Notes: generated by a model from the sequence alone, not told the origin. 64,000 bases of DNA from Azospirillaceae bacterium (GCA_028283825.1 JAPWJW010000001.1:2108001-2172000); one strand, 5' to 3'. Counted from the first letter of the stretch, positions 18,959 to 30,462 are shown. Numbers and translations: made by a program.

Positions 18959-19621
18959 ATGACAAGCTCCACTTATCCGCGCGGCGGCATGGCCGGCGTG
19001 GTTCGGGATGACGGCGTGACGGTCGTGACCCCCGTGCTGGGTGACGGCGGCCTTGCCAACGCCACCGACGAGACGCTGATGGCGTTGCTGAAGACGGGCA
19101 ACGTCGACGCCTACCGCCTGTTGATCCGACGCTACTTCCGCCGCCTGTACGCCGTGGCCCGCCGCATCCTGCCCAACGACAGCGATGCGGAGGACGTGGT
19201 GCAGGACGCCTTCCTGCAGGTGTGGAACCATCGGGAAACCTGGCAGCCCGTCAGCGCCAAGTTCACCACCTGGATCCACCGCATCGTCATCAACCGCTGC
19301 ATCGATTATCGCCGCCGGCCCGCCGAAAACAGCCTGGATCTGGCCGAAGACATCCTGGACGACAGCCAGAGCTTCGACGAAATTGTCCTGGAAAAGGAAT
19401 TGGCGACAGTTTTGCGGACAGAACGGCAACGACTTCCCACTAGTCAGCAAGTGGCGCTGGCCCTATATTACGATCAATCGATGTCCGCGGCCGAAGTGGC
19501 GGCGGCAATGAATACAACCGTCGTGGCGGCGGAAGCCTTGTTGAAACGCGCCCGCCAGCGCCTTCGCATCGCCTTTCGTAAAACGTCCATACGGCCCCGG
19601 GATGCTTTTGATGACGCCTGA
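18959..19621 (+). CDS. ECF-type RNA polymerase sigma factor
   Basis: 220 residues with sigma region 2 (YRLLIRRYFRRLYAVARRILPNDSDAEDVVQDAFLQVW, split, about residues 50-90) and region 4 (LPTSQQVALALYYDQSMSAAEVAAAMNTTVVAAEALLKRARQRL). The -10-recognising DAEDVVQDAFLQVW stretch is typical of RpoE-like ECF factors. The N-terminal 40 residues are an extra leader. It overlaps the next gene by several codons, which is how anti-sigma partners are often arranged. The 269 bases upstream contain repeated CGGAAC blocks (around 18807, 18833, 18840) that could be an autoregulated ECF promoter, but the spacing to a -10 is not convincing. Confidence 0.9.
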   Translation: MTSSTYPRGGMAGVVRDDGVTVVTPVLGDGGLANATDETLMALLKTGNVDAYRLLIRRYFRRLYAVARRILPNDSDAEDVVQDAFLQVWNHRETWQPVSAKFTTWIHRIVINRCIDYRRRPAENSLDLAEDILDDSQSFDEIVLEKELATVLRTERQRLPTSQQVALALYYDQSMSAAEVAAAMNTTVVAAEALLKRARQRLRIAFRKTSIRPRDAFDDA

Positions 19622-20021
19622 GGAACTCGACGATTTGCTGTGCCAATATGGAGCGCAGCTCCGTGCTTGGCCCGTCGAGTATCAACGCGGCGTCGCGGCA
19701 CTTCTTATTTCTTCGCTGGAAGCCCGCATCCGCGTACGGGAAATGCGCCGGCTGGAACGTCTGATCGCTGAGGACGTGCCCGACGCCGAACCACCGCCCG
19801 GCATGATGGAACGCATGGAACAGCGCCTGGTGGCCGCAGCCCTGAAGGACTGGAAGCCACCCGCCGCCCAGACGCAGGGCACCAAATCAGCCGTTTTTTT
19901 TGGCCCGCCCGGGATCAAGCCAGGCCAGCCGCCATCGTCCGCCGCCGCTAACAGCGACACGGAGCAGGCCACCCCGGCCAATGAAGGCCGGCGCCACATT
20001 CCAGAACCCCAACGCGACTGA
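19611..20021 (+). CDS. unknown protein overlapping the ECF sigma gene (possible anti-sigma)
   Basis: 136 residues starting MTPEELDDLLCQYGAQLRAWPVEYQ; an ATG nine bases earlier (19602) is also possible. The first 80 residues are helical and charged (EARIRVREMRRLERLIAED); the remainder is Pro/Ala-rich and likely disordered, without any membrane segment. Overlap with the sigma factor gene implies coupled translation. Partners in this position are usually anti-sigma factors; the soluble form here would have to act in the cytoplasm, without an obvious zinc-binding HxxxCxxC motif. Function is inferred from position only. Confidence 0.65.
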   Translation: MTPEELDDLLCQYGAQLRAWPVEYQRGVAALLISSLEARIRVREMRRLERLIAEDVPDAEPPPGMMERMEQRLVAAALKDWKPPAAQTQGTKSAVFFGPPGIKPGQPPSSAAANSDTEQATPANEGRRHIPEPQRD

Positions 20022-20442
20022 TTCCGGCGCCGCCCGGCACCCCACCCCGGCCCTCTCGCCACTGACCGGGTGGTGCGCCACACATATGGGCGCGCTCTGG
20101 AATCAGCCGCATCCGCGGCCGCCTGGATTGTTATGGGATCCCAATTTGGGAGGTTAATCGGTTCAAGCCCGCGCCTTTGCGCTGGGCCGGTCGCGCACCG
20201 TTTTACGGCGTCGCACACATTTCCACGCACACCCTCGCATATCCTGTCGCCGTTTCCTGACATTTTTTTAATGCTCGGTTTACGGTGCGACAAAAAGGGT
20301 AATGCGCCTCCCCGGCCAACGGCATTGTCGCCCTGTTGACGCCGGGGGGATGGGGACGGCACCTTCGCGTCAATCTTTTAACCACCATCAAAAGAAGAAG
20401 CCCATGCCACGTTCCCCCGCCGTGCCGTCCCGGAGCCACACC
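20022..20442. other. intergenic region upstream of the amidohydrolase gene
   Basis: About 420 bases. No supported gene; a T-run followed by AATGCTCGGTTTACGG near 20263-20288 is the most promoter-like part. AAGAAG before 20404 could serve a start 13 codons upstream of the one chosen for the amidohydrolase. Confidence 0.35.
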
Positions 20443-21744
20443 ATGCGCAAGCGCGCCGGCGCCAAGGCCATCCTGGCCGCCACCGCCCTTTGCGCCCTGG
20501 CGGCAATCCTTCCGGTCGGCGCCCAGGCGGACACGGTGCTGGTGACGGCCGACCATCTGGTCGACGTGCTGGCGGGCAAGACGGTGGACAAGCCGGCGGT
20601 GCTGATCGTCGACGGCCGCATCACGGCAGTGGGCACACAAGGCGCCGTGACGGCGCCGGCCGACGCCCGCACGGTGGCCCTGCCCGGCCTGACCCTGCTG
20701 CCCGGCCTGATCGACATGCACACCCACCTGACTTTCCAGCCCACCTGGAACGGTTATGAATCCCTGGGCGTCAGCACGGCGGACAAGGCCATCGCCGGCG
20801 TGGCCAACGCCCGCCTGACCCTGCTGGCCGGCTTCACCGCCGTGCGCAACGTGGGCGCCGACGCCTTCACCGACGTGGCCCTGCGCAACGCCATCGACAG
20901 CGGCCTGGTGCCAGGCCCGCGCATGAAGGTGTCCGGCCCGCTGCTGGGCGCCACCGGCGGCCATTGCGATGAGAACCTGCTGCCGGCCGACTATGGCCGC
21001 GTGGGCGAGGGTGTGGCCGACGGCCCCTGGGCCATGGTGCAGAAGGTGCGCTGGGTGAAGAAGTTCGGCGCCGACCTGGTGAAGGTCTGCGCCACCGGCG
21101 GCGTGCTGTCCAAGGGCGACAGCCCCGGCGCCCAGCAGCTGACGCAGGAGGAACTGGACGCCATCGCCAAGGAGGCCCACGCCCTGGGCATGAAGGTGGC
21201 CGCCCACGCCCACGGCACCGACGGCATCAAGGCGTCCATCCGCGCCGGCATCGACACCATCGAGCACGCCAGCCTGATCGACGACGAAGGCATCGAGATG
21301 GCCAAGAAGCACGGCACCTGGCTGGGCATGGACATCTACGACGACGACTACATCCTGTCGGAAGGGGCCAAGGCCGGCATGCTGCCGGAAAGCCTGGAGA
21401 AGGAACGCAAGATCGGCCGCGTGCAGCGCGAGAACTTCGCCAAGGCCTACAAGGCCGGCGTGAAGATGATCTTCAGCACCGACGCCGGCGTCTACCCGCA
21501 CGGCGACAATGGCAAGCAGTTCGCCAAGATGGTGCAGTGGGGCATGCCGGCGATGGAGGCCATCCGCGCCGCCACCCGCAATGCCGCCGAAGCCATGGGC
21601 ACGGACAAGGACATCGGCGCCGTCGCCGTTGGCCGCTATGGCGACCTGGTGGCGGTCAAGGGTGACCCCCTGGCCGATGTGACCCTGCTGGAACACATCC
21701 CCGTCGTCATCAAGGGCGGCGAAGTGGTGAAGGACCAACGCTGA
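20443..21744 (+). CDS. exported amidohydrolase (prolidase-like)
   Basis: 433 residues from ATG 20443, chosen because it gives a clean signal peptide (MRKRAGAKAILAATALCALA, cleavage near VGAQA-DT) and has GGAG upstream; ATG 20404 adds 13 residues. The metal-dependent amidohydrolase fold shows LPGLIDMHTHLTF (the HxH), a lysine-bearing DLVKVCATGGV segment, KVAAHAHGTDG, DTIEHASLIDDEG and FSTDAGVYPHG (the late catalytic Asp). These are features of the Xaa-Pro dipeptidase/imidazolonepropionase-related group with a binuclear zinc centre. It should be periplasmic and cleave dipeptides or related amides; the exact substrate is unknown. Confidence 0.88.
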   Translation: MRKRAGAKAILAATALCALAAILPVGAQADTVLVTADHLVDVLAGKTVDKPAVLIVDGRITAVGTQGAVTAPADARTVALPGLTLLPGLIDMHTHLTFQPTWNGYESLGVSTADKAIAGVANARLTLLAGFTAVRNVGADAFTDVALRNAIDSGLVPGPRMKVSGPLLGATGGHCDENLLPADYGRVGEGVADGPWAMVQKVRWVKKFGADLVKVCATGGVLSKGDSPGAQQLTQEELDAIAKEAHALGMKVAAHAHGTDGIKASIRAGIDTIEHASLIDDEGIEMAKKHGTWLGMDIYDDDYILSEGAKAGMLPESLEKERKIGRVQRENFAKAYKAGVKMIFSTDAGVYPHGDNGKQFAKMVQWGMPAMEAIRAATRNAAEAMGTDKDIGAVAVGRYGDLVAVKGDPLADVTLLEHIPVVIKGGEVVKDQR

Positions 21745-21957
21745 GTTTTTTCCTTGCCCTCAGGTGGCGGGCGGCCACATCCGTGGCCTTGCCTCACGGA
21801 CCTGACCGGTCCGGGCCGGCAGCCGCCGGCCTTGACTGAACGCCACACCAATCAGCCGATTCAAGCCGGCACTGGAACCGGGCGGGGGATGGAGGTAGCT
21901 TCACCCGACATTCCCGCCCGGATCCCCTCGGGCGTCCTTGACCGGAGCCCGCAGCCC

Positions 21958-22395
21958 ATGCTGAACCCCCGCCCGCTGACCGACACGCTGAGCGTCTCCC
22001 CGCAGATTGAGGAGGCGGACATCGCCCAGGCCAAGGCCCTGGGCTTCCGCACCATCATCAACAACCGCCCCGACGGGGAAGAGCCGGGCCAGCTGACCCA
22101 CACCCGTGCCGCCGAACTGGCCAAGGAAGCGGGCCTGGAATATCTGTACCTGCCGGTCAATAACATGAACCTGGGGCCGCAGACCGCCGCCGCCTTCGCC
22201 GAGGCGCTGGACGCCCTGCCCGGCCCGGTCCTGGCCCACTGCCGCTCCGGCACCCGTTGCACCATCCTGTGGTCGCTGGGTGCGGCGTCCAAGGGCACCC
22301 CGGTGGGTGAGATCATCGAGGCCGCCGGCCGCCAGGGTTATGACCTGTCGCCTTACGCCCATGCCCTGGACGGCCTGGCACGCGGCCAGGGCTGA
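21958..22395 (+). CDS. TIGR01244/DUF442 family protein (Blh-like sulfurtransferase/phosphatase fold)
   Basis: 145 residues, MLNPRPLTDTLSVSPQIEEADIAQ at the start and FRTIINNRPDGEE following, characteristic of the DUF442 family. The active-site loop is AHCRSGTRCT with Cys95 and Arg100, a six-residue rhodanese/phosphatase-like loop. Family members are fused or adjacent to persulfide dioxygenases, or act as cysteine phosphatases; the exact chemistry is not settled. It is cytoplasmic. CCGGAG lies 11 bases upstream of the ATG; the longer in-frame reading toward 21754 looks non-coding. No persulfide dioxygenase gene is nearby. Confidence 0.85.
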   Translation: MLNPRPLTDTLSVSPQIEEADIAQAKALGFRTIINNRPDGEEPGQLTHTRAAELAKEAGLEYLYLPVNNMNLGPQTAAAFAEALDALPGPVLAHCRSGTRCTILWSLGAASKGTPVGEIIEAAGRQGYDLSPYAHALDGLARGQG

Positions 22396-22426
22396 ACCGA
22401 TTCCCCTTCAACATTCACATCGCAGA

Positions 22427-22741
22427 ATGCCCATGACCCGTACCCGCTTGGCGCTGGCCGCCCTTCTGGCCGCCCTGCCGCTGATGACCGCCACCGTGGC
22501 GCCTGCGATGGCCGAAGGTGCCGCCTGCACCCGCCCCGACCGCCCCAAGCTGCCCCCCGGCAAGAAGACCACGGGGCCGGACATGGAGACGGCGCAAAAG
22601 AAGGTGGCCGACTACACCGCCAAGCAGACCGCCTACCTGAAGTGCCTGGACAAGGCCAAGAGCGACGCCATGACCGAGCACAAGGCGTTGATCGAGGAAT
22701 GGAACGGCGTCATCGACGCCTACAAGAAGAACCCGGGCTGA
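22427..22741 (+). CDS. small exported helical protein
   Basis: 104 residues with a signal peptide (MTRTRLALAALLAALPLMTA, probable cleavage after AMA). The mature part contains two cysteines (AACTRPDRP and YLKCLDKAKS), possibly a disulfide, and is otherwise helical and lysine-rich (METAQKKVADYTAKQTAY). No family recognised. ATGs at 22427 and 22433 are equally possible. It lies directly upstream of the three LprI-domain genes and in the same direction, so may be part of that group. Confidence 0.7.
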   Translation: MPMTRTRLALAALLAALPLMTATVAPAMAEGAACTRPDRPKLPPGKKTTGPDMETAQKKVADYTAKQTAYLKCLDKAKSDAMTEHKALIEEWNGVIDAYKKNPG

Positions 22742-22767
22742 GGTTCCCACAGCACCCCGATCCCGCC

Positions 22768-24127
22768 ATGCCCCCTTGGTGGCGCGCCCGCCGCGCCCTG
22801 ACCGTGTCCACGTTGGCCCTGATCAGCGTCTCGGCGTTCGCCGCCGGCGTGGCCCGTGCCGGCGCCGACTGCGCCGCCCTGCCCAAGCGGACGGAGCGGA
22901 TGATCTGCGCCAACCCGGCACTGGCGGCCGAGGATGCGGAGATCGCCCGGCTGTACCGGCTGGCCCTGGCCAAGGCGGGCCGGCGGGGCCCCATCGTCGC
23001 GGCCGAACAGGCGCGGTGGCTGGCAACGCGCGACCGGCTGTGCGGCGACCTGGCGCCGGCGGATGACGAACGGGCGCGCACCTGCCTGGCACGCACCCTG
23101 CCGCTGCGCCGGGCCGCCCTGGCCGTGCAGGCGGCCAAGCCGGCGCAAGACTTCTGTGATCGGGCCGCCGCCACGCTAGGGGCCGCGCGCGGCATCGACG
23201 GTGCCCCGCCGGCCAGCGACCTGGATGAACAGTTGATCGCCGCCGGGCTGCTGACCCCGGCGACGGAAGAGGACCTGACCGAGGATTGGCGCCAGCGCCT
23301 GCCGGCCGAGGCCACGCAGGACGCCGGCGACCAGATGGCGGTGGTTCCCTTCGGCCATCATCACGTGGCGGTGACATCGCTGGACGACGGCGCCTCATGC
23401 ACGAACTTTCAGCGTCCATTGGCTGGACACGGCCGGCAACGGCGGCCCCGCCCTGCCGGCGCCGGAGGCGCGGTCCGAACGGAACGCCGCCTATTGCTGG
23501 TCGGAGACGGTGGGCTTCGGCACGGACGCCATCGGCGCGCCCGTCTTCTTCGCCCAGGATTCCGGCCCAACCCGGCCCATGGCCCGGCCCGACCGCCCGA
23601 ACATCCGCATCCGGCCCGTCCTGGGCGACCGCTGGGGCCGCACCTGCCGTATCGACGCAACCTATCAGACGGTCTTCCGGCTGGGCGATGGCCGCTGCGC
23701 CGCCGACGCAGCCACCTGCCAGGCGGTGACCGCGAACGCACCGCGCTGGGCCGCCGCGCTGGCGGCCAGCCCCTGGTCCACCGGCGCCGACCACCCGCCC
23801 GGCCGCCCCGACTATCCGGCACTGGACGGCCTGGCCCCGCATTCGGGGCCGGTCCAGGACTTTCCCCTGAAGATCCCCAGCCTGGATGGCTGGACCTATA
23901 CGGGCCTGCCCTTCTTCGAGGAGGAGGCGCCCTTGCAGGATTGGCAAAGCCCCGGCGGCCCGCTGGTCCTGCGGCTGTCGCCCGGCATGGTGAACTGGCA
24001 GCCCGGCCCCATGATCCTGGGCGTCTGGCGTCGGGAGGGCGACGCGCTGACCCCGGTGGCCGCCTACGCCATCAACCAAATAAGGGTGGGGACGCCGGCG
24101 GTGACGGCAAGCCAGGGCAAGCCCTGA
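22768..24127 (+). pseudogene. LprI-domain exported protein, copy 1, frameshifted
   Basis: Starts MPPWWRARRALTVSTLALIS (signal peptide) and continues with the LprI N-terminal-type domain (CAALPKRTERMICANPALAAEDAEIARLY). The reading frame is lost after CTNF near 23407-23410; skipping one T restores CTNFSVHWLDTAGNGGPALP and then reads on to the stop at 24127 in the +1 frame. The restored sequence aligns with copy 2 (CTNFIVFQRGADGGLQALP) and copy 3, which proves that the second half belongs to the same gene. It is therefore either a recent one-base insertion, a sequencing error, or unproven frameshifting. The C-terminal half ends PVAAYAINQIR, like the other copies. Confidence 0.8.
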
Positions 24128-24200
24128 CGCCCCACCATCAACAGCCTGTGGCATTGTTGACAAGAATGCTTAATTCTGGCGCGCCCCGTCCCCACATCGG

Positions 24201-25583
24201 TTGCCTGCCGCCGTGAATCACCTCCCTTTCCTGATCACCGCCGTCTCGCTCCTTTCCGTCACGGCGCAAGCGGCCACCCCAGGCCCTAGCTTCGACTGTG
24301 CCGCCGCCAACAGGCCGGCAGAGAAAGCAATCTGCGCCGACGCCAAGCTTGCGGCCCTGGATGCGGAAATCGCTGCCCTCTACAAGACGGCACAGGCCAA
24401 GGCCGGCCCGGCGGCCGAAGCGCTGAAAATCGAACAGCGGCGGTGGCTGCAAGGTCGGGACGGCCTGTTCGTCCAGGACGGGCGGGTCCTGGATACCCAG
24501 GGACAGATCGGGGTGGCCAAGAACAGTTTGCCCGGTTGGCTGACCGCCCGCCGCGCCGCCCTGTCCGTGCTGGCATCCCAAAAGGCACCGCTGCCGATCT
24601 GTGAACGGGTCGCGGCTACTTTCCGCATCCTGCGCAACGCCAACGGCGGCATTCCGGACGGCACGCTGGAGGACCGATTGCGGACGGCCGGCCTCCTTTT
24701 CGAGCCCGCGCCTGAAAAGCCCTTATCGACCGGGCAAGTGGCGCAGATGTTCCGTATGGCCCGCGAACTGCGCGATGAGATTGGAAGTGACGATGGCCAC
24801 GTGGATGTGATTGGCAAAAACTATGCCATCGCGCAGATTTACGTCACGGGCAAGGCCTCGGAGGCTTGCACCAACTTCATCGTCTTCCAGCGTGGGGCGG
24901 ATGGCGGGTTGCAAGCCCTGCCCCTGCCGGACGGAACCGAGGACGGCTTCTGTGACTACGGCCTGCACGACAACGGCTTTGACATGCTCACCCTGGCAGG
25001 GGACGCCGCCAACCATCCAGCCCTGGTCACGTGGAACAAAGAAAGCCTGAGCATCCGCCAAGCCGAAGGCGCGCAATGGGGCGACACCTGCGACATCGAC
25101 GTCACCTACGCCAAAGATTATTCCCTGACGATATCCGCCTGCGACGTGGATGAGGCCAGTTGCCAGGCTCTGAAGAAGCATGCCGTGGAATGGTCCCGCA
25201 TCTTCGGCGAACCGGAACCCGATACCCCGGGTCCCGGCCCAGGCCATCGCTTCCCCGGTTTGGAGGCCACGGCCATCCAGGTGGACGAAACGATGATGCA
25301 CAATCCGGTCCTGAATGCCTTTCCCAGCCTGGAAGGCTGGTCCTATTCCCAGGTGGAGGGCGGGCCCCATTATCTATGGCGGGGCCCCAAAGAGGCACTG
25401 GTGGTCGGCATCAGCGCCCTTACCACTTCCCACGGCGATCCGATTGATGATTTGCTGATCAGCGTCTGGCGCCAGGCGGGCGAAAAGTGGGTGCCCGCAG
25501 CCGCCCTCATCACCAGTCCCGAGGATGTCGGCGCACCCACGGTAAAGGCCGCCGTAACCCCGGCCCAGATGCTTAAGCCTTAG
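24201..25583 (+). CDS. LprI-domain exported protein, copy 2
   Basis: 460 residues; an internal Met or nearby alternative start is possible because the first residues (MPAAVNHLPFLITAVSLLSV) already give a signal peptide ending AQA. The N-terminal domain FDCAAANRPAEKAICADAKL, ALDAEIAALYKTAQAKAG and EQRRWLQGRD is the LprI (DUF1311) pattern: two cysteines, LxxLDxxI and a Q-R-x-W segment. LprI-type domains are linked to lysozyme inhibition in mycobacteria, but here they are joined to about 330 residues of unknown sequence with further cysteines (ACTNF, DGFCDYG, GDTCDIDVTY, SACDVDEASCQ). It is expected in the periplasm. It starts 73 bases after copy 1. Confidence 0.82.
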   Translation: MPAAVNHLPFLITAVSLLSVTAQAATPGPSFDCAAANRPAEKAICADAKLAALDAEIAALYKTAQAKAGPAAEALKIEQRRWLQGRDGLFVQDGRVLDTQGQIGVAKNSLPGWLTARRAALSVLASQKAPLPICERVAATFRILRNANGGIPDGTLEDRLRTAGLLFEPAPEKPLSTGQVAQMFRMARELRDEIGSDDGHVDVIGKNYAIAQIYVTGKASEACTNFIVFQRGADGGLQALPLPDGTEDGFCDYGLHDNGFDMLTLAGDAANHPALVTWNKESLSIRQAEGAQWGDTCDIDVTYAKDYSLTISACDVDEASCQALKKHAVEWSRIFGEPEPDTPGPGPGHRFPGLEATAIQVDETMMHNPVLNAFPSLEGWSYSQVEGGPHYLWRGPKEALVVGISALTTSHGDPIDDLLISVWRQAGEKWVPAAALITSPEDVGAPTVKAAVTPAQMLKP

Positions 25584-25585
25584 GC

Positions 25586-27004
25586 TTGCTCGGCAGCCTT
25601 CCTCGATATCACTTTAACCGCTTGGAACGCTTGACCGTGCCCCGCTTCCCCCCCTCGCTCGCCGCCGTACCCCTGTTGCTGTGGGCCAGTGGGCCCCATG
25701 CCCGAACACCGACCCCCAGCTTCGACTGTGCGGCGGCAACCAAGCCGGCGGAGAAGGTCATCTGCGCCGATCCCAAGCTGGCCGCCCTGGATGCGGACAT
25801 CGCGCAACTCTACCGGCAGGCGCTGGCCAAAGCCGGCCCGAATGCGGAGGCCATCAAGGCCGAACAGCGCCGGTGGCTGGCCTATCGCAACCTTTCCTGC
25901 GGCGCGGTCCAGGGCCCGCCGCCGCCGGACGATAGTGCGCGGGGGGAGGTTCAGTCTTGTTTGGCAAAGGTCTTGCCCTTCCGCCGGGCCGCCCTGTCCG
26001 TCCTGGCGGACGGCACGCCGTTCACCCCCTTCTGCCAACGGGTGGCCAATACCCTGAGCGCCGTGCGCATGCCCGACGGCATCGTGCCGAAGAGCGGCCT
26101 GGACGACCAGGCGATCAAAGCCGGCTTGGTGCACGCCACCACCGATGACCAGGAATTGACCCCGGCCTGGAACCACCGCTTGGCAACCTACCTGGAGGAG
26201 ATGATCAACGGCCAGGTCGACCTACGCCGCTTCGGAACGCCACCCGCCTACATGGTGCTGTCGACTGTGGGTGGTTCCATGAGTTGCCAGCGCTTCACGT
26301 GGTTCAAACTGAACGGTCCGGACGTCGTGGTTCCCCTACCCCCGCCCGAAGAGGCCGACGAAAGCACCTATTGCTTGAGCGCCGGTGCCCTGTCCACCAG
26401 TGCCACGGCCGGCGAAATCAGCACGGGCGTCACCGGCACCGCCGCCTTCATCGTAGGCGAGAACGAGATCACCGCCGCCACCTTGCGCACCCGCAGCCTG
26501 GTGAACGGCGCATGGGCTGACACCTGCCAGGTCTCGGCCGGTTACCGCACGGCCTATCAGGTGACGGAAGGGGGATGCACCGCCGACACCGCCACTTGCG
26601 AGGCCCTGAAGGGACAACTGGCCGGTTGGGCCACGACGGTGGAGAACAGTGGCTGGAGCAAGCAAGCCAGTGCGAAGGACGCGCACAAGACCTTCCCATC
26701 CCTTCCCGGCATCACGACCGGCGACCTTCCCCCTGCCAACAGCCTGAACGTGGCGCCGGAGATAGCGGGATGGCGGGCCAGTTGGCCCCAGTTCATCGAC
26801 GAAGCCCCGCTGCTTACCTGGCGTGGCCCCGGCCGGCCCCTGACCCTGCGCCTGTCCCACGGCACCCTGGGCTGGCGGGAGGACAGCACTTATATCCTGG
26901 GCGCCTGGCAGGACGCCGGGGGCAAGCTGACACCCGTCGCCGGCTATGTCATTGCCCTGAAACGAACGGCCGTGAATACGATCCAAGTCACGCCGCGCCC
27001 CTGA
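25586..27004 (+). CDS. LprI-domain exported protein, copy 3
   Basis: Up to 472 residues; the true start may be 25637 or so, at VPRFPPSLAAVPLLLWASG, which makes a better signal peptide. Same layout as copy 2: FDCAAATKPAEKVICADPKL, ALDADIAQLYRQALAKAG, EQRRWLAYRNLSCG, then the long C-terminal region with conserved positions such as SCQRFTWFK, STYCLSAG, ADTCQVSAGY and GGCTADTATCEALK, ending with LGAWQDAGGKLTPVAGYVI. This copy keeps all N-terminal domain cysteines, including one (LSCG) missing in copy 2. It begins 2 bases after copy 2, so the group is an operon. Confidence 0.82.
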   Translation: MLGSLPRYHFNRLERLTVPRFPPSLAAVPLLLWASGPHARTPTPSFDCAAATKPAEKVICADPKLAALDADIAQLYRQALAKAGPNAEAIKAEQRRWLAYRNLSCGAVQGPPPPDDSARGEVQSCLAKVLPFRRAALSVLADGTPFTPFCQRVANTLSAVRMPDGIVPKSGLDDQAIKAGLVHATTDDQELTPAWNHRLATYLEEMINGQVDLRRFGTPPAYMVLSTVGGSMSCQRFTWFKLNGPDVVVPLPPPEEADESTYCLSAGALSTSATAGEISTGVTGTAAFIVGENEITAATLRTRSLVNGAWADTCQVSAGYRTAYQVTEGGCTADTATCEALKGQLAGWATTVENSGWSKQASAKDAHKTFPSLPGITTGDLPPANSLNVAPEIAGWRASWPQFIDEAPLLTWRGPGRPLTLRLSHGTLGWREDSTYILGAWQDAGGKLTPVAGYVIALKRTAVNTIQVTPRP

Positions 27005-27078
27005 ACGCGTGGCCCAACCATTCATTTCCCCGCCCCATTGACAGGGCCCGCCGGCCCTGCGCATGCTGCGGCCTTCGT

Positions 27079-29212
<2,134 letters not shown>

Positions 29213-29224
29213 AGGCGACGGAGC

Positions 29225-29248
29225 GGGGGCCGGCGACCACCGGCCCCC
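29225..29248. terminator. hairpin after thiC
   Basis: Perfect 9-base GC stem (29225-29233 with 29240-29248), 6-base loop, between the convergent thiC and WbsX-like genes. There is no T-run, so termination would be weak or Rho-assisted. Confidence 0.5.
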
Positions 29249-30456
29249 TAATCCCCCGCCTTGGTGGGTGTTATGGGCAATTCCCCCTCGATCCGGTTGC
29301 ACAGCGCCCGGATCGTCTCCAGATCGACAGCTTCGGAAAGCGTCGGCTCCCCCACGCGGGTGCGGGCGACATAACCGCCCTGGCGCACGGCGTTCGATGT
29401 CTCGTCCAGCACCACGGTGCCGAACTGACTGGTGGGTTCGATCTGGCTGCGCTGGCCCCAGTGGTTCCAACTGTCAATGAAGACCAGCCGCTCGCCCTCC
29501 GGGAAATGCCGGGCGACGTAGGCCACGCAGCCCGCCAGGAAGCGGCGGTAATAAGTGGCCGAGGCGCTGGCCAGCAAGGTGCCCCCCCCTTGGGGATGTT
29601 CCGTCCAATTGGCAAAGTCCGGCATGACGCGCGGCAGGACCTTGCCCCGGCTTGGCCGGCCGATCATGCGGCTGTTCACGAACTGGGTGTAGGTCATGAG
29701 GGTGTCGTCGAACATGCCGCCGTCGGCCTGGCCCGCCTCCGCCTGCAGGAAGGTGTAGCCGGTCAGCAGGTCCGCCGGCTTGCATGACGCCCACTGCGCC
29801 GGGTTGGGGTCCAGCAGTGCGTCAAAGCCCGCGTCCAACAGGCCGCCTTTGGCCTCCGCCGCCGTCGCCACCAGGTAGAGCCCGCCGATACCGGCGGTCG
29901 ATGCGGCCTCACGCAACAGTGCCACCGTACGGGCGGGACGCGGCAGGCGGTAGGGGTCATTGACCACCAGAACCGCCCGGCCGTCGGCCAGCACATGGCC
30001 GAAGCCGGTGATGGCGTCCATCAGGGCCGCCACCGTCACACTTTGCGCCGCCTCATCCTGCCCCGCCACGCCATCGGTGTAGGGATTCCAGCGGAAGGCC
30101 ACACCGAAATCCTCGTCACACCAGGCATCCAGGCACTCCGCCCCCGTGACATAGCGGTCGCCATGACGGTGGCAGTCCAGGACGAAGCCGCCGATGCCGG
30201 CAGCCCGCGCCACCGCCACCACCCGGCCGACCGACCGGGCATCGGCCAGGTCATAGCGGCCCAGGGCCTTGGACGGCTGCAGCAGTGGGCTGTGGTGACG
30301 CCGGAGCGGATGGATGCCCAGGATGCGATCCCAATTATCGACGCGGCCGCCAGCCTCCCACAACTCGCCGGACGACTGGAAACGGGCGTCAAAGAAGGCC
30401 AGGACGCGGATGTTCAGGGGCGGGATCATCTTCGGATTCCTAACGATATCGGACAT
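29248..30456 (-). CDS. WbsX-like (GH99-like) glycan protein
   Basis: 402 residues. Starts near MSDIVRNPKMIPPLNIRVLAFF, with a TIM-barrel-like pattern in which AGIGGFVLDCHRHGDRYV and AFRWNPYTDG recall the AFYY/W-W segments of the WbsX family, and FIDSWNHWGQRSQIEPTSQ matches the family's A-W-N-E-W-x-E-G-x-x-x-E-P block. WbsX proteins occur in polysaccharide and O-antigen clusters and belong to the GH99-like clan; the reaction is not firmly known. It lies 6 bases after the GT9-like gene on the same strand, so it is probably part of a three-gene glycan operon (33481 to 29248). Confidence 0.75.
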   Translation of the reverse strand: MSDIVRNPKMIPPLNIRVLAFFDARFQSSGELWEAGGRVDNWDRILGIHPLRRHHSPLLQPSKALGRYDLADARSVGRVVAVARAAGIGGFVLDCHRHGDRYVTGAECLDAWCDEDFGVAFRWNPYTDGVAGQDEAAQSVTVAALMDAITGFGHVLADGRAVLVVNDPYRLPRPARTVALLREAASTAGIGGLYLVATAAEAKGGLLDAGFDALLDPNPAQWASCKPADLLTGYTFLQAEAGQADGGMFDDTLMTYTQFVNSRMIGRPSRGKVLPRVMPDFANWTEHPQGGGTLLASASATYYRRFLAGCVAYVARHFPEGERLVFIDSWNHWGQRSQIEPTSQFGTVVLDETSNAVRQGGYVARTRVGEPTLSEAVDLETIRALCNRIEGELPITPTKAGD

Positions 30457-30462
30457 CGACCA

